This document shows, in pieces, positions 35,052 to 43,229 of a stretch of DNA of 64,000 nucleotides. The notes beneath the pieces were generated by a model. The model was given only the letters and a program-made list of their open reading frames with translations. It had not been told where the DNA came from and ran no database searches. The translations under genes were made by a program, and so were the position numbers. The DNA is from an uncultured Erysipelotrichaceae bacterium. GTDB lineage: Bacteria > Bacillota_I > Bacilli_A > RF39 > UBA660. The stretch covers positions 1 through 64,000 of the forward strand of contig CACWLI010000003.1 in NCBI GenBank assembly GCA_902761685.1. The letters run 5' to 3'. The stretch's first letter is position 1, and each line of letters opens with the position of its first letter.

Positions 35052-35440
35052 AATCTATATCTTAAATTAATAAGAATATATTTATTAGAATTTTAAATAT
35101 ATTTAATATAAATTATAAATTATAATCAATAAATTAATATCAAATATAAATCTAATTTATATTATTTATATTAGATAAGAAATATAATATTTTTTATAAC
35201 TTATCTAATAAATTAATATTAAATAAATTATATGTAATACTATAAAAACTTATTTTAGAATAATTAAACCTTTTAGATACTATATAATAATAAATAAATA
35301 CTATTATATAATATTATATTAAAATTTAATTACATTGAGTCTAATAAATAATTTTATAGATTTTTTCACCAAATAATTATTAAATAAATTTATAATTAAA
35401 TTTTTAAATCTAATTACAAATGTATCTTTATAATTATCTA
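35052..35440 (-). other. Long AT-rich leader segment between promoter B and RNA core B
   Basis: Nearly 400 bases of almost pure A/T without a credible gene. It contains a hairpin TTAGATAAG/CTTATCTAA (about 35171-35209) whose right arm repeats the CTTATCTA of the RNA core, so it might compete with the core's outer stem. Confidence 0.5.
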
Positions 35441-35444
35441 TTGG

Positions 35445-35481
35445 ACAATATTATTGTATCAATCTATTAATATATTGTCAA
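35445..35481 (-). promoter_or_regulatory. Promoter with palindromic operator, copy B
   Basis: Minus strand TTGACA (35476-35481), 17-base spacer, TACAAT (35453-35458). The -10 box lies within the palindrome ACAATA-N-TATTGT (35445-35457), identical in arms to copy A. Confidence 0.85.
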
Positions 35482-35504
35482 TACTTTTTTTAAAAAAATA
35501 AAAA

Positions 35505-37013
35505 TTATTTATTTTTCAATTTATAACTTTTATTTTCATACTTAATACTAAACAATTGCTTACATTTATCACTATTTGGATTTTGTAAATATTCTTTATA
35601 CATTTTTTTTAGTTCTTTATTATTATGTGAAAATCTATTAACATTTTTTCTATCAATACTATATATTATTTCTGAGTAATCTTTTATTAAATTTTCTTGA
35701 TCATTAATAGATGAATATATATTTCCACCGCCACCTACACATCCATTAACACAATTCATAACTTCTATAAAGTGATACCTATTAAATTTATCACTTTTTA
35801 ATAATTTCTCTAAATTTTCCATACCTTGAACTACAGCAACTTTAATTTCCATTTTTTTAATTATAACATTAGCTTCTTTTATTCCTTTTAATCCTCTTAA
35901 TTCTTTAAATTCTATTAATTTAATATCAAGATCCTTTTTAGTCATAATTCTATATAATGTTCTAATAAAAGATTCACATTGACCACCTGATATATCAAAT
36001 ATCAATCCGCTTCCAGAAAATTCTCCAACAATATTATCATACTCTTTTCCTATTTGTGCATCAATTTTTATATCAAAATCTTCTAACATTTCATTTAGTT
36101 CATTCACTGTAATAGAATAATCAATAAAGCTTTCATTTTCTCTTATATTATTTTTTATTGCTGTGCATGTATTTATGGAAACTGTTACTATTTTAGATTC
36201 ATCAAATCCTTTTTTTTCTGAAAAATATTTTTTTAATACTCTAGAATGTATTTCAATTGGATTCATACAAGAAACTATATTATTTATTAATTCAGGATGA
36301 TAAATTTGCATATATTTGATCCATGATGGACAATTTCCTGTTAGCATTGGCATTTTTTTATTTGTTTTAATTCTATCTATAAATTCAGCTACTTCTTCTA
36401 AAATATTTATATCTGCACCAAAAGATGAATTAAAAACATAATCAAACCCAATTATTTTTAAACATTCTATTAATTTTTTTTCTATAATTTCATATTTTTC
36501 ATTTTTATTTTTTGCTAGTTCTGCAATTACTGTTGGCGAAATTATAGCAATAACAATTTTGTCATTAGAATCAATTATTTTTTTTACATTTTCATAATCT
36601 TTTTTTTCTATAATAGCTTTTGTAGGACAATTTAAAATGCAAGAACCACAACCTATACATATAGGTTCATTACATTCATTTAAATTATAACTAATATTTG
36701 CAATACTTTCACAAACTTTCTTACATTGTCCACATTTTATACATTTATCTTTTAATCGTTGAATTGATTTGTTTTTTTCACTAATTTCTACATAATTACT
36801 ATTTTCATTTGTATTTATTATTTTTTCATTATTTTTTACATTTTCTATTTCAATAATAGAATCTATTATAGCATCTATTTCATTCTCTGCTAATTTTTCC
36901 TCTACAATCGTTAAATTTTCTTTACCAAAACCGCATTTAGGACATTTGTAATTATCTTCTATATAGTCAGCATTTAATATATAATCACAATTTTTACATA
37001 TATATGTCTTCAT
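35505..37013 (-). CDS. Rubredoxin-ferredoxin-[FeFe] hydrogenase fusion with altered active site
   Basis: A 502-residue protein. Residues 6-27 hold two CxxC pairs of a rubredoxin-like domain (C6, C9, C24, C27). Two 4Fe-4S ferredoxin motifs follow (C91-C94-C97-C101 and C119-C122-C125-C129), then the H-cluster domain and a small-subunit-like tail (IDRKNVNRFSHNN). The four H-cluster cysteines are kept: C228 (TGNCPSW), C283 (NTCTAIK), C421 and C425 (EVMNCVNGCVGGGG). However the proton-donor cysteine of the usual TSCCP is N227, and the lysine of the usual PCTAKK that contacts a cyanide ligand is I286. It may be a sensory or low-activity hydrogenase. No maturation genes are in the window. It follows the 37034-37843 gene by 20 bases. 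Confidence 0.88.
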   Translation of the reverse strand: MKTYICKNCDYILNADYIEDNYKCPKCGFGKENLTIVEEKLAENEIDAIIDSIIEIENVKNNEKIINTNENSNYVEISEKNKSIQRLKDKCIKCGQCKKVCESIANISYNLNECNEPICIGCGSCILNCPTKAIIEKKDYENVKKIIDSNDKIVIAIISPTVIAELAKNKNEKYEIIEKKLIECLKIIGFDYVFNSSFGADINILEEVAEFIDRIKTNKKMPMLTGNCPSWIKYMQIYHPELINNIVSCMNPIEIHSRVLKKYFSEKKGFDESKIVTVSINTCTAIKNNIRENESFIDYSITVNELNEMLEDFDIKIDAQIGKEYDNIVGEFSGSGLIFDISGGQCESFIRTLYRIMTKKDLDIKLIEFKELRGLKGIKEANVIIKKMEIKVAVVQGMENLEKLLKSDKFNRYHFIEVMNCVNGCVGGGGNIYSSINDQENLIKDYSEIIYSIDRKNVNRFSHNNKELKKMYKEYLQNPNSDKCKQLFSIKYENKSYKLKNK

Positions 37014-37033
37014 TTTTTCACCTTTTTATAATA

Positions 37034-37843
37034 CTAAAATTCATTAGTATTATACTTACTGCAATTAAATCCATTACACTTTATTTCATATTTATCTATT
37101 ATTTTATTATTATTACTAATAATTACTATAGGATATCCATTATCATAATAATTAACACTTTTAATTAAACCATTATCTATCTCATATAATTTGTCTAAAA
37201 TGTTTTCATTTAATTCTTTTGTATCAAAATAATAAACATTTTCAGTTTTACTTATCCATTTTTCTAAAACATCTAAAGCTAATATACAATCAACATTATT
37301 ACAATTATCACCAATAAAAACTATTTTAGAATATTCATCTGATTTAATAACTTCAAATAGTTTTTTTTCATTTATTTTTATAAAATCTTTTGCCTGAAGT
37401 TTATTTTTTTTATATTCAATCATACTTTTTCCAAAATAAGATTCAAATTCATAATTTAAAGAATTTTCAATATTATCGAAAAATATATTTGTTTTTCCAT
37501 CTATTTCTAATGACACATTATTATCACCAGTTTTAATAATTCTAATTTTATTACCGCAATCAAAAATCAATTCGTTTTTCTTTTTATTAAAATAATAATT
37601 TTTACAAGTATCATATTCATTTTGAACATTATCATCTACTGGTCTATAGTACTTAAATTCTTTTTCACTAAAATTAATCACTTCAAAATAACCAGTATTG
37701 TTATCATATTTATACCAGTTTTTACCCATAATTGATTTATCAATTGTATTTAAAAAATATTTAAAAAAATTTGATAATATAATTACAACTATTACAACTA
37801 ATAAAATAATAATTAAATAATTCCCTTTTTTACTATTTTTCAT
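37034..37843 (-). CDS. Membrane-anchored protein with possible thioredoxin-like domain
   Basis: A 269-residue protein with one N-terminal helix (about 9-30). The C-terminal third reads YSKIVFIGDNCNNVDCILALDVLEKW, then VYYFDTKELNE, then YPIVIISNNNKIIDKY. This is the beta-alpha-beta order of a thioredoxin fold with a C-x4-C in place of CxxC and a likely cis-Pro before IVIIS. The middle domain is unfamiliar. It lies in one operon with the hydrogenase-like gene downstream, so a redox role would fit, though this is inference. Confidence 0.55.
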   Translation of the reverse strand: MKNSKKGNYLIIILLVVIVVIILSNFFKYFLNTIDKSIMGKNWYKYDNNTGYFEVINFSEKEFKYYRPVDDNVQNEYDTCKNYYFNKKKNELIFDCGNKIRIIKTGDNNVSLEIDGKTNIFFDNIENSLNYEFESYFGKSMIEYKKNKLQAKDFIKINEKKLFEVIKSDEYSKIVFIGDNCNNVDCILALDVLEKWISKTENVYYFDTKELNENILDKLYEIDNGLIKSVNYYDNGYPIVIISNNNKIIDKYEIKCNGFNCSKYNTNEF

Positions 37844-37878
37844 AACTATATGATAACAAAAAAAACAGATTATTTCAA

Positions 37879-38142
37879 TTATTTATTAGTATAAGTATAA
37901 TAATTAAACTCATTAATTTCTTTAGATATTATATCTAATTCTTCATTATTTTCATCTTCAAGTACTTCATCAATAATAAATATCAATTCATTTATACTAT
38001 TACAAGAGTAAGGATCTATATGATTTCTAAGTAATACATCTATCTGATATTCAGATAAAAATATTCCATTTCCAATATCTTTATGCATATATTTTTCATC
38101 AATTAAATCATCAATATTAAAATCTTTATTGTTTAATTTCAT
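37879..38142 (-). CDS. Small acidic protein of unknown function downstream of rpmE
   Basis: An 87-residue acidic protein, not recognised (MKLNNKDFNIDDLIDEKYM to EFNYYTYTNK). The frame is open further up to 38208 inside rpmE, but the ATG at 38142 is preceded by AGGTG at five bases. It lies after the rpmE terminator hairpin and would need read-through or its own promoter. Confidence 0.55.
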   Translation of the reverse strand: MKLNNKDFNIDDLIDEKYMHKDIGNGIFLSEYQIDVLLRNHIDPYSCNSINELIFIIDEVLEDENNEELDIISKEINEFNYYTYTNK

Positions 38143-38152
38143 TTTTTCACCT

Positions 38153-38177
38153 AATAAAAAATCACTATTAATCAGTG
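38153..38177 (-). terminator. Intrinsic terminator of rpmE
   Basis: Hairpin AATCACT/AGTGATT (about 38159-38180) with six T on the minus strand, overlapping the rpmE stop. Confidence 0.8.
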
Positions 38178-38368
38178 ATTCCATATTTATCTTTAAATTT
38201 TTGTACATTTCCAGTTTTTACTGTTTTAAATTTACCAGTATAAAATGAATGGCATTTATTACAAGATTCTAATTGTATTTCATCTTTTGTTGATTTTACT
38301 TCAAATTCATTTCCACAAGCACATTTAACTTTACAAACTTTTTGTACTGGATGTATTCCCTTTTTCAT
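38168..38368 (-). CDS. rpmE: 50S ribosomal protein L31 (zinc-binding type)
   Basis: A 66-residue L31 with MKKGIHPVQKVCKVKCACGNEFEV at the start. The cysteines of CACG and CNKC bind zinc, so this is the C+ form used in zinc-replete cells. Its neighbourhood with murA, prfA and rpoE is as in B. subtilis. Confidence 0.96.
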   Translation of the reverse strand: MKKGIHPVQKVCKVKCACGNEFEVKSTKDEIQLESCNKCHSFYTGKFKTVKTGNVQKFKDKYGITD

Positions 38369-38385
38369 ATTTTATCCTCCTCGCC

Positions 38386-38404
38386 ATAACTAATTGATAG
38401 TTAT
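38386..38404 (-). promoter_or_regulatory. Inverted repeat upstream of rpmE
   Basis: Perfect ATAACTA-ATTGA-TAGTTAT just upstream of the rpmE ribosome site. It may be a leader hairpin for autoregulation (L31 leaders are known in Firmicutes) or an operator; the sequence alone cannot decide. Confidence 0.4.
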
Positions 38405-38414
38405 AGAAATAACT

Positions 38415-38933
38415 TCATTGAGTATTATACATATATTTTTTCATAAAATCAAGTGAATTTAAGTATTTTTTTAATTTATATATACTATCATTTTTAGGTG
38501 TTTCACAGTTGTTATTTAAATATAATATTTTAGAATTACTCATTTTATTCAAAATTTTATTCAATTCTTTTTTATAATTATTTAATCTATTTGAATAATA
38601 TAAACTATATTTTTTTTTGCAATTTCTCTCATATTCATTATTATTTATATTAAAAATAATGTAATCAGATGATGCAATTAACTGATTTAAATATATTTTT
38701 TTATTTTTAATTTTTATGTAATCATTACTTTTAATTACATTTATCATTTCTTTATATGTAATATTATCAAACTTATATATTTTGATATTGTAATCATTAA
38801 AATCATCAATGTAATTAATGTAATTTGACTCACTAATTATCAATATATTTTCTTTTTTATTACTAAACAAATTATATATTATAATTGTCATTATTATTGC
38901 AAAGAAAAAAATAACTAATATTATTTTTTTCAT
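38415..38933 (-). CDS. Uncharacterised membrane-anchored or exported protein
   Basis: A 172-residue protein with a hydrophobic N-terminal helix (about 3-22) and a polar Asn/Lys/Tyr-rich rest. The stretch ENILIISESNYINYIDDF after the helix recalls the start of SGNH hydrolases (GDS block), but the catalytic serine block is not conserved, so no function is claimed. It lies 22 bases after murA on the same strand. Confidence 0.5.
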   Translation of the reverse strand: MKKIILVIFFFAIIMTIIIYNLFSNKKENILIISESNYINYIDDFNDYNIKIYKFDNITYKEMINVIKSNDYIKIKNKKIYLNQLIASSDYIIFNINNNEYERNCKKKYSLYYSNRLNNYKKELNKILNKMSNSKILYLNNNCETPKNDSIYKLKKYLNSLDFMKKYMYNTQ

Positions 38934-38955
38934 ATTTTAATCACCTATTATAATA

Positions 38956-40209
38956 TTACTCAGTTATTTCTATTTTAGCACCTATATTTCTAAGTTTTGT
39001 TGTTATATGACTATAACCTCTTAGTATGTACTCACAATTTTCAATTTCTGTTGTTCCTTCTGCTATTAATCCAGCAATCAATAATGATGCTCCTCCTCTT
39101 AAATCTGTTGCTATTACTTTAGTTCCTTTTAATTTTCTAGGACCTTTAATCTCTAATTTATTAAGTGTAATAATATTAGTAATTGCACCCATTCTATTTA
39201 AATCATATGTATTTTTAAATCTATTTTCATACAATGTTTCCTCAATTGTTGATAAACCTTTTGCTTGAGTCAATAAAGTGGTTATTGGTTGTTGCAAGTC
39301 TGTCGGAAAGCCTGGAAAAACCATAGTTTTTATATAAGTTGGTTTAATGTTATCACATTTAGAAATAGTCATAACATCACCATCTATTTTATATTCAATT
39401 CCTATTTCTTTAAGTTTCATTAATAAAGCTTCTATATGTTCTTTTATAATACCTTTTATTTTTAAATTATTACCTAATAATGCTCCTATAATAATGTAAG
39501 TTCCACTCTCTATTCTATCTGGAAATACTTCAATTACTCCATCTGTTGTTTTTTTAGTACCATCTATTTCAATTCTCTTAGTACCAGCACCTCTAACTTT
39601 GATACCCATATTGATTAAAAAAGAAGCTACATTAACTATTTCAGGTTCCATTGCAGCATTTTCTATAATAGTTGTTCCCTCTGCACCAGTAGCAGCCAAC
39701 ATTATGTTGATTGTTGCTCCCACACTAGGAAAATCAAAATATATTTTTTTACCAATTAACTTATCTGCAGTAATTGTATATCTATTTTTAATAATTTCTA
39801 CTTTTGCTCCTAATTCTTCAAAACCTTTAATATGTATATCAATAGGTCTTGCACCTATGTTACATCCTCCAGGAAAAGAAATTTCTACTTTACCAAATTT
39901 TGCCAATAATGCACCCATAAAATAATAAGATGCTCTCATTTGTACACTTAATTCTTCTGGAATAGGTATATTTTTTAATTTAGAAGAATCTACATATAAA
40001 GTGTCATCCTTTTGTTCAATTTTACAATTTAATAATTCCATTATTTTAATCAAATAATCTATATCTTTTATTTCAGGTACATTATATATTACACTCTTAT
40101 TCTTAGCTAAAATTGCTGCTGGCAGTAGTGCAACTGCACTATTCTTTGCACCACTTATTTTTACTTCACCTGATAATAGATTTCGACCTTCAATAGTTAT
40201 TTTTGACAT
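38956..40209 (-). CDS. murA: UDP-N-acetylglucosamine 1-carboxyvinyltransferase
   Basis: First committed step of peptidoglycan synthesis: transfer of enolpyruvate from PEP to UDP-GlcNAc. Two-domain EPSP-synthase fold; the substrate-binding GAKNSAVALLPAAIL and the active-site cysteine in GGCNIGARP, target of fosfomycin, are present. Length 417 is normal. It lies next to spoIIR; Bacilli often have two murA copies, and the other may be elsewhere. Confidence 0.96.
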   Translation of the reverse strand: MSKITIEGRNLLSGEVKISGAKNSAVALLPAAILAKNKSVIYNVPEIKDIDYLIKIMELLNCKIEQKDDTLYVDSSKLKNIPIPEELSVQMRASYYFMGALLAKFGKVEISFPGGCNIGARPIDIHIKGFEELGAKVEIIKNRYTITADKLIGKKIYFDFPSVGATINIMLAATGAEGTTIIENAAMEPEIVNVASFLINMGIKVRGAGTKRIEIDGTKKTTDGVIEVFPDRIESGTYIIIGALLGNNLKIKGIIKEHIEALLMKLKEIGIEYKIDGDVMTISKCDNIKPTYIKTMVFPGFPTDLQQPITTLLTQAKGLSTIEETLYENRFKNTYDLNRMGAITNIITLNKLEIKGPRKLKGTKVIATDLRGGASLLIAGLIAEGTTEIENCEYILRGYSHITTKLRNIGAKIEITE

Positions 40210-40287
40210 AATTCACCTAAAAGACCTTTCTACTTATAATATACTATTAAATTATTTAATAATCAATGAATTATGATTTTTTTTACA

Positions 40288-40797
40288 TTAAATTAGGTCT
40301 TTTATTACTTTAATAAATTTAAAATCAAACTTTTCTTTTTCATCATTTTTTTCATTATAATCTATTACACATAATGATGGATATAAAATACAAAAAAAGT
40401 TATCACCTTTTGCTTCACCAATCTCAATAACTAATGAATCATATTCACCAGATTTATAAATTTTTCCATGATAATATTTTTTTGGAAATATATTTTTTCC
40501 AAATGAAATATTGAATTGTTTATTATAATTATTTTCTCTAAATAATTTATCTATTCTTTTTTCTATATTATTTAGATTTTTGAATATATTTATACTTGCA
40601 TCTTTTTTTGATTCATTTTCAATAAAAAGAATATCTGACAACTCTTCTACTACTTTTTCTTTAATAATTATATCTGACATATTATTACTATTAGAAATAA
40701 CTCTAAATCTAATAGAATCATCTGAAATATTATAATTTTTATAATATAACAAGTAAAATACTACAATTATAACTAAAAAAAACAAAATCTTTTTCAT
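40288..40797 (-). CDS. spoIIR: Stage II sporulation protein R
   Basis: Forespore signal protein that triggers SpoIIGA processing of pro-sigma-E in the mother cell. An N-terminal hydrophobic helix (about 3-18) is followed by the SpoIIR pattern: SIRFRVISNSNNMSDIIIKEKV, then FPKKYYHGKIYKSGEYDSLVIEIGEAKGDNFFCILYPSLC. Length 169 is close to the family. The order prfA-prmC-spoIIR is the same as in B. subtilis. Confidence 0.9.
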   Translation of the reverse strand: MKKILFFLVIIVVFYLLYYKNYNISDDSIRFRVISNSNNMSDIIIKEKVVEELSDILFIENESKKDASINIFKNLNNIEKRIDKLFRENNYNKQFNISFGKNIFPKKYYHGKIYKSGEYDSLVIEIGEAKGDNFFCILYPSLCVIDYNEKNDEKEKFDFKFIKVIKDLI

Positions 40798-40839
40798 AAA
40801 AAAACCAACCTTTCAATATAATAATGGTTGATTTCTTTT

Positions 40840-41583
40840 TTATTTATTCATAACAAATATATATCTATCTTTGCCAGATAGATCTTTTTCAATAAATATA
40901 TTTACGTCTTCTAAGTATTTATTTACAAGATATGAAATATCTTTTCCTTGTTTATAACCAATCTCAAAAGCAATAATAAAGTCTTTATTTAAATTATTTT
41001 TTATTGTTTTTAATATTTTTTCATAAAAATATAAACCTTTATTATCAGCATATAAAGCAATATTTGGTTCATATTTTTTTACACTTTCCATAATTTCTTC
41101 ATCATATGAAATATATGGAGGATTACTTACTACTACATCGTATTTACTAGATATATTTTCTAACATATCATTTTTCAAATATGTTATTTTTACATTATTA
41201 TTTTTTGCATTTATTTTTGCTAATTCTATTGCTTTATCAGATATATCAATTGCAGTAACACTCGAATCTAATTGTTTACTTAAAGCAATTGCAATAGCAC
41301 CACTACCTGTTCCTAAATCAAGAATACTTACCTTTTTTTTAAATTTTTTATTAACATAATTAATAATCTTTTCAACTAAATATTCTGTTTCATATCTTGG
41401 TATTAATACATTTTCATTAACTTTAATTTTGTATCCATAAAAATCTACATATCCAATCAGATACTGGATAGGATATTTATCTTCTTTTAATCTTCTATAA
41501 TCTGTTTCAATATCTGTACTCACATATAATAATTCATCAACTTCAGGAGTAGAATATCCTAATTTAATTAATTTATTCCTCAT
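40840..41583 (-). CDS. prmC: Release factor glutamine methyltransferase
   Basis: Methylates the GGQ glutamine of peptide release factors. SAM site DLGTGSGAIAIAL and catalytic NPPY (VVSNPPYISYDEE) are present. At 247 residues it is shorter than usual; the N-terminal helical domain is reduced to some 70 residues. Its ATG overlaps the prfA stop by 11 bases, so the two are coupled. Confidence 0.95.
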   Translation of the reverse strand: MRNKLIKLGYSTPEVDELLYVSTDIETDYRRLKEDKYPIQYLIGYVDFYGYKIKVNENVLIPRYETEYLVEKIINYVNKKFKKKVSILDLGTGSGAIAIALSKQLDSSVTAIDISDKAIELAKINAKNNNVKITYLKNDMLENISSKYDVVVSNPPYISYDEEIMESVKKYEPNIALYADNKGLYFYEKILKTIKNNLNKDFIIAFEIGYKQGKDISYLVNKYLEDVNIFIEKDLSGKDRYIFVMNK

Positions 41584-42634
41584 GTTCTGCTAATCTTATT
41601 CTTTCATCTTCGGCAATAAGAGATTCAATCAAATCTTCTAGATCACCTTCCATAATTTTATCTAAATGCATTACAGTATAATTAATTCTATGATCTGTAA
41701 GTCTATTTTGTGGATAATTATATGTTCTAATTTTTTCAGATCTATCTCCTGTACCTATTTTACTTCTTCTTTCATTTCCAAGCTTTTCTTCTTGTTCTCT
41801 TTGTCTCAAATCATATAATCTAGTTTTTAATATTTGCATTGCTCTTTCTTTATTTTTTATTTGACTTCTTTCGACTTGACAATAAACAACAATATTTGTA
41901 GGTATATGAGTAATTCTTACAGCAGAATCTGTAGTATTAACACATTGTCCACCTGCTCCACTACTTCTAGTTATATCAACTCTTATATCACTATCTTTAA
42001 TTTCAATATCTATTTCTTCTGCTTCTGGCATAACAAGAACAGTAGCTGTAGACGTATGTACTCTTCCTTGTGACTCTGTTTCAGGAACTCTTTGAACTCT
42101 ATGTGCTCCACTTTCATATTTCATTTTTGAATAAACAGCTTCTCCACTCAACATAAATTCTATTTGTGAATATCCTCCACTTTCACCAGGAACTTCATGA
42201 GTAACTTCTAATTTCCATCCTTGCTTTTCTGAATATTTAGAATACATTCTAAATAAATCTCCAGCAAAAATATTTGCTTCATCTCCTCCAGCCGCACCTC
42301 TGATTTCAATGATAACATTTTTTTCATCATTAGGATCTTTTGGTAAAAGCAATCTTTTTATTTTATTTTCTAAACTATCCTTTTCTATATGTAATTTATC
42401 TAATTCTTCCAATGCAAAGTCTTTCATATCATTATCTTTAGACATTTCTTTTGCTGCTTCTATATCATCTAATACCATATTATACTTTTTATACGCTTCA
42501 ACTATTTTCTCTAAAGAATTCTTTTCTTTTGACACTTCTTGCATTTTTTTATAATCTTCATATACTTCAGGTTTTAATAATTCATCATTCAAATAATTGT
42601 ATCTTTCTAATATAATTTCTAATCTTTCTTTCAT
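41573..42634 (-). CDS. prfA: Peptide chain release factor 1
   Basis: Terminates translation at UAA and UAG. GGQ motif in RSSGAGGQCVNTTDSAVR and the codon-recognition segment VPETESQGRVHTS are intact; 353 residues is standard. Upstream of its modifying enzyme prmC. Confidence 0.97.
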   Translation of the reverse strand: MKERLEIILERYNYLNDELLKPEVYEDYKKMQEVSKEKNSLEKIVEAYKKYNMVLDDIEAAKEMSKDNDMKDFALEELDKLHIEKDSLENKIKRLLLPKDPNDEKNVIIEIRGAAGGDEANIFAGDLFRMYSKYSEKQGWKLEVTHEVPGESGGYSQIEFMLSGEAVYSKMKYESGAHRVQRVPETESQGRVHTSTATVLVMPEAEEIDIEIKDSDIRVDITRSSGAGGQCVNTTDSAVRITHIPTNIVVYCQVERSQIKNKERAMQILKTRLYDLRQREQEEKLGNERRSKIGTGDRSEKIRTYNYPQNRLTDHRINYTVMHLDKIMEGDLEDLIESLIAEDERIRLAEHEE

Positions 42635-42673
42635 ATTTTCATCCTTTCATAATTTAATACTTAAGAAAGCTAG

Positions 42674-43114
42674 CTACATATCAATATCATCTTCATATCC
42701 TTCATCAACAATTACTAAATCTTTTAAATCATCATCTTCTTTATCATCATCCATATCATCTATATTATCGTAATAATCAGTGTTTTCTTCTTCTGTTTCC
42801 TTATCCTCTTCAGGTAAAATTTCATCTTCTAATTCATCTTCTATTTCTTTAATTGATATTTCAGATGTATGATTTTCTCTCAAATCCCAATATCCTTTTT
42901 CTAATTGAATAAATCTTTTTTCAGTAGCTAGTAGTGCAAAAAAATCTCCTATTTGATTTTCAAATGCACTATCTCCCAAGTTTAATGTATCACAAATAAT
43001 CTTAAAAATATCATTTATTTTCATTTTTTTGCCTTTTTCTTTTAGAATAATATAAGCAATATCATCAAAAGGTAATGTTTCTAATTCATCTATACTGATT
43101 GTTTTAAATTTCAT
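42674..43114 (-). CDS. rpoE: RNA polymerase delta subunit
   Basis: Gram-positive-specific RNA polymerase subunit that weakens non-specific DNA binding and speeds recycling. A folded N-terminal HARE-HTH domain (about 1-85, ending FIQLEKGYWDLREN) is followed by a disordered tail of almost only Asp and Glu, the hallmark of delta. Length 146 is slightly short. Confidence 0.93.
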   Translation of the reverse strand: MKFKTISIDELETLPFDDIAYIILKEKGKKMKINDIFKIICDTLNLGDSAFENQIGDFFALLATEKRFIQLEKGYWDLRENHTSEISIKEIEDELEDEILPEEDKETEEENTDYYDNIDDMDDDKEDDDLKDLVIVDEGYEDDIDM

Positions 43115-43229
43115 AAATCAAGCCTCCCAAAGACTATGTTCTTCTTCTTTTTTAAATTATACTTATTTTTTTTAATAAATCAAGTATTTTTTGTATATTT
43201 AATTACATAATAATATTAGGTTAAATAAT

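Noticed and set aside
34335..35368. Short leader peptide beginning GTGAAAAA conserved in both RNA units
   Set aside because: Copy A meets a stop codon after three codons and no ribosome site is present.
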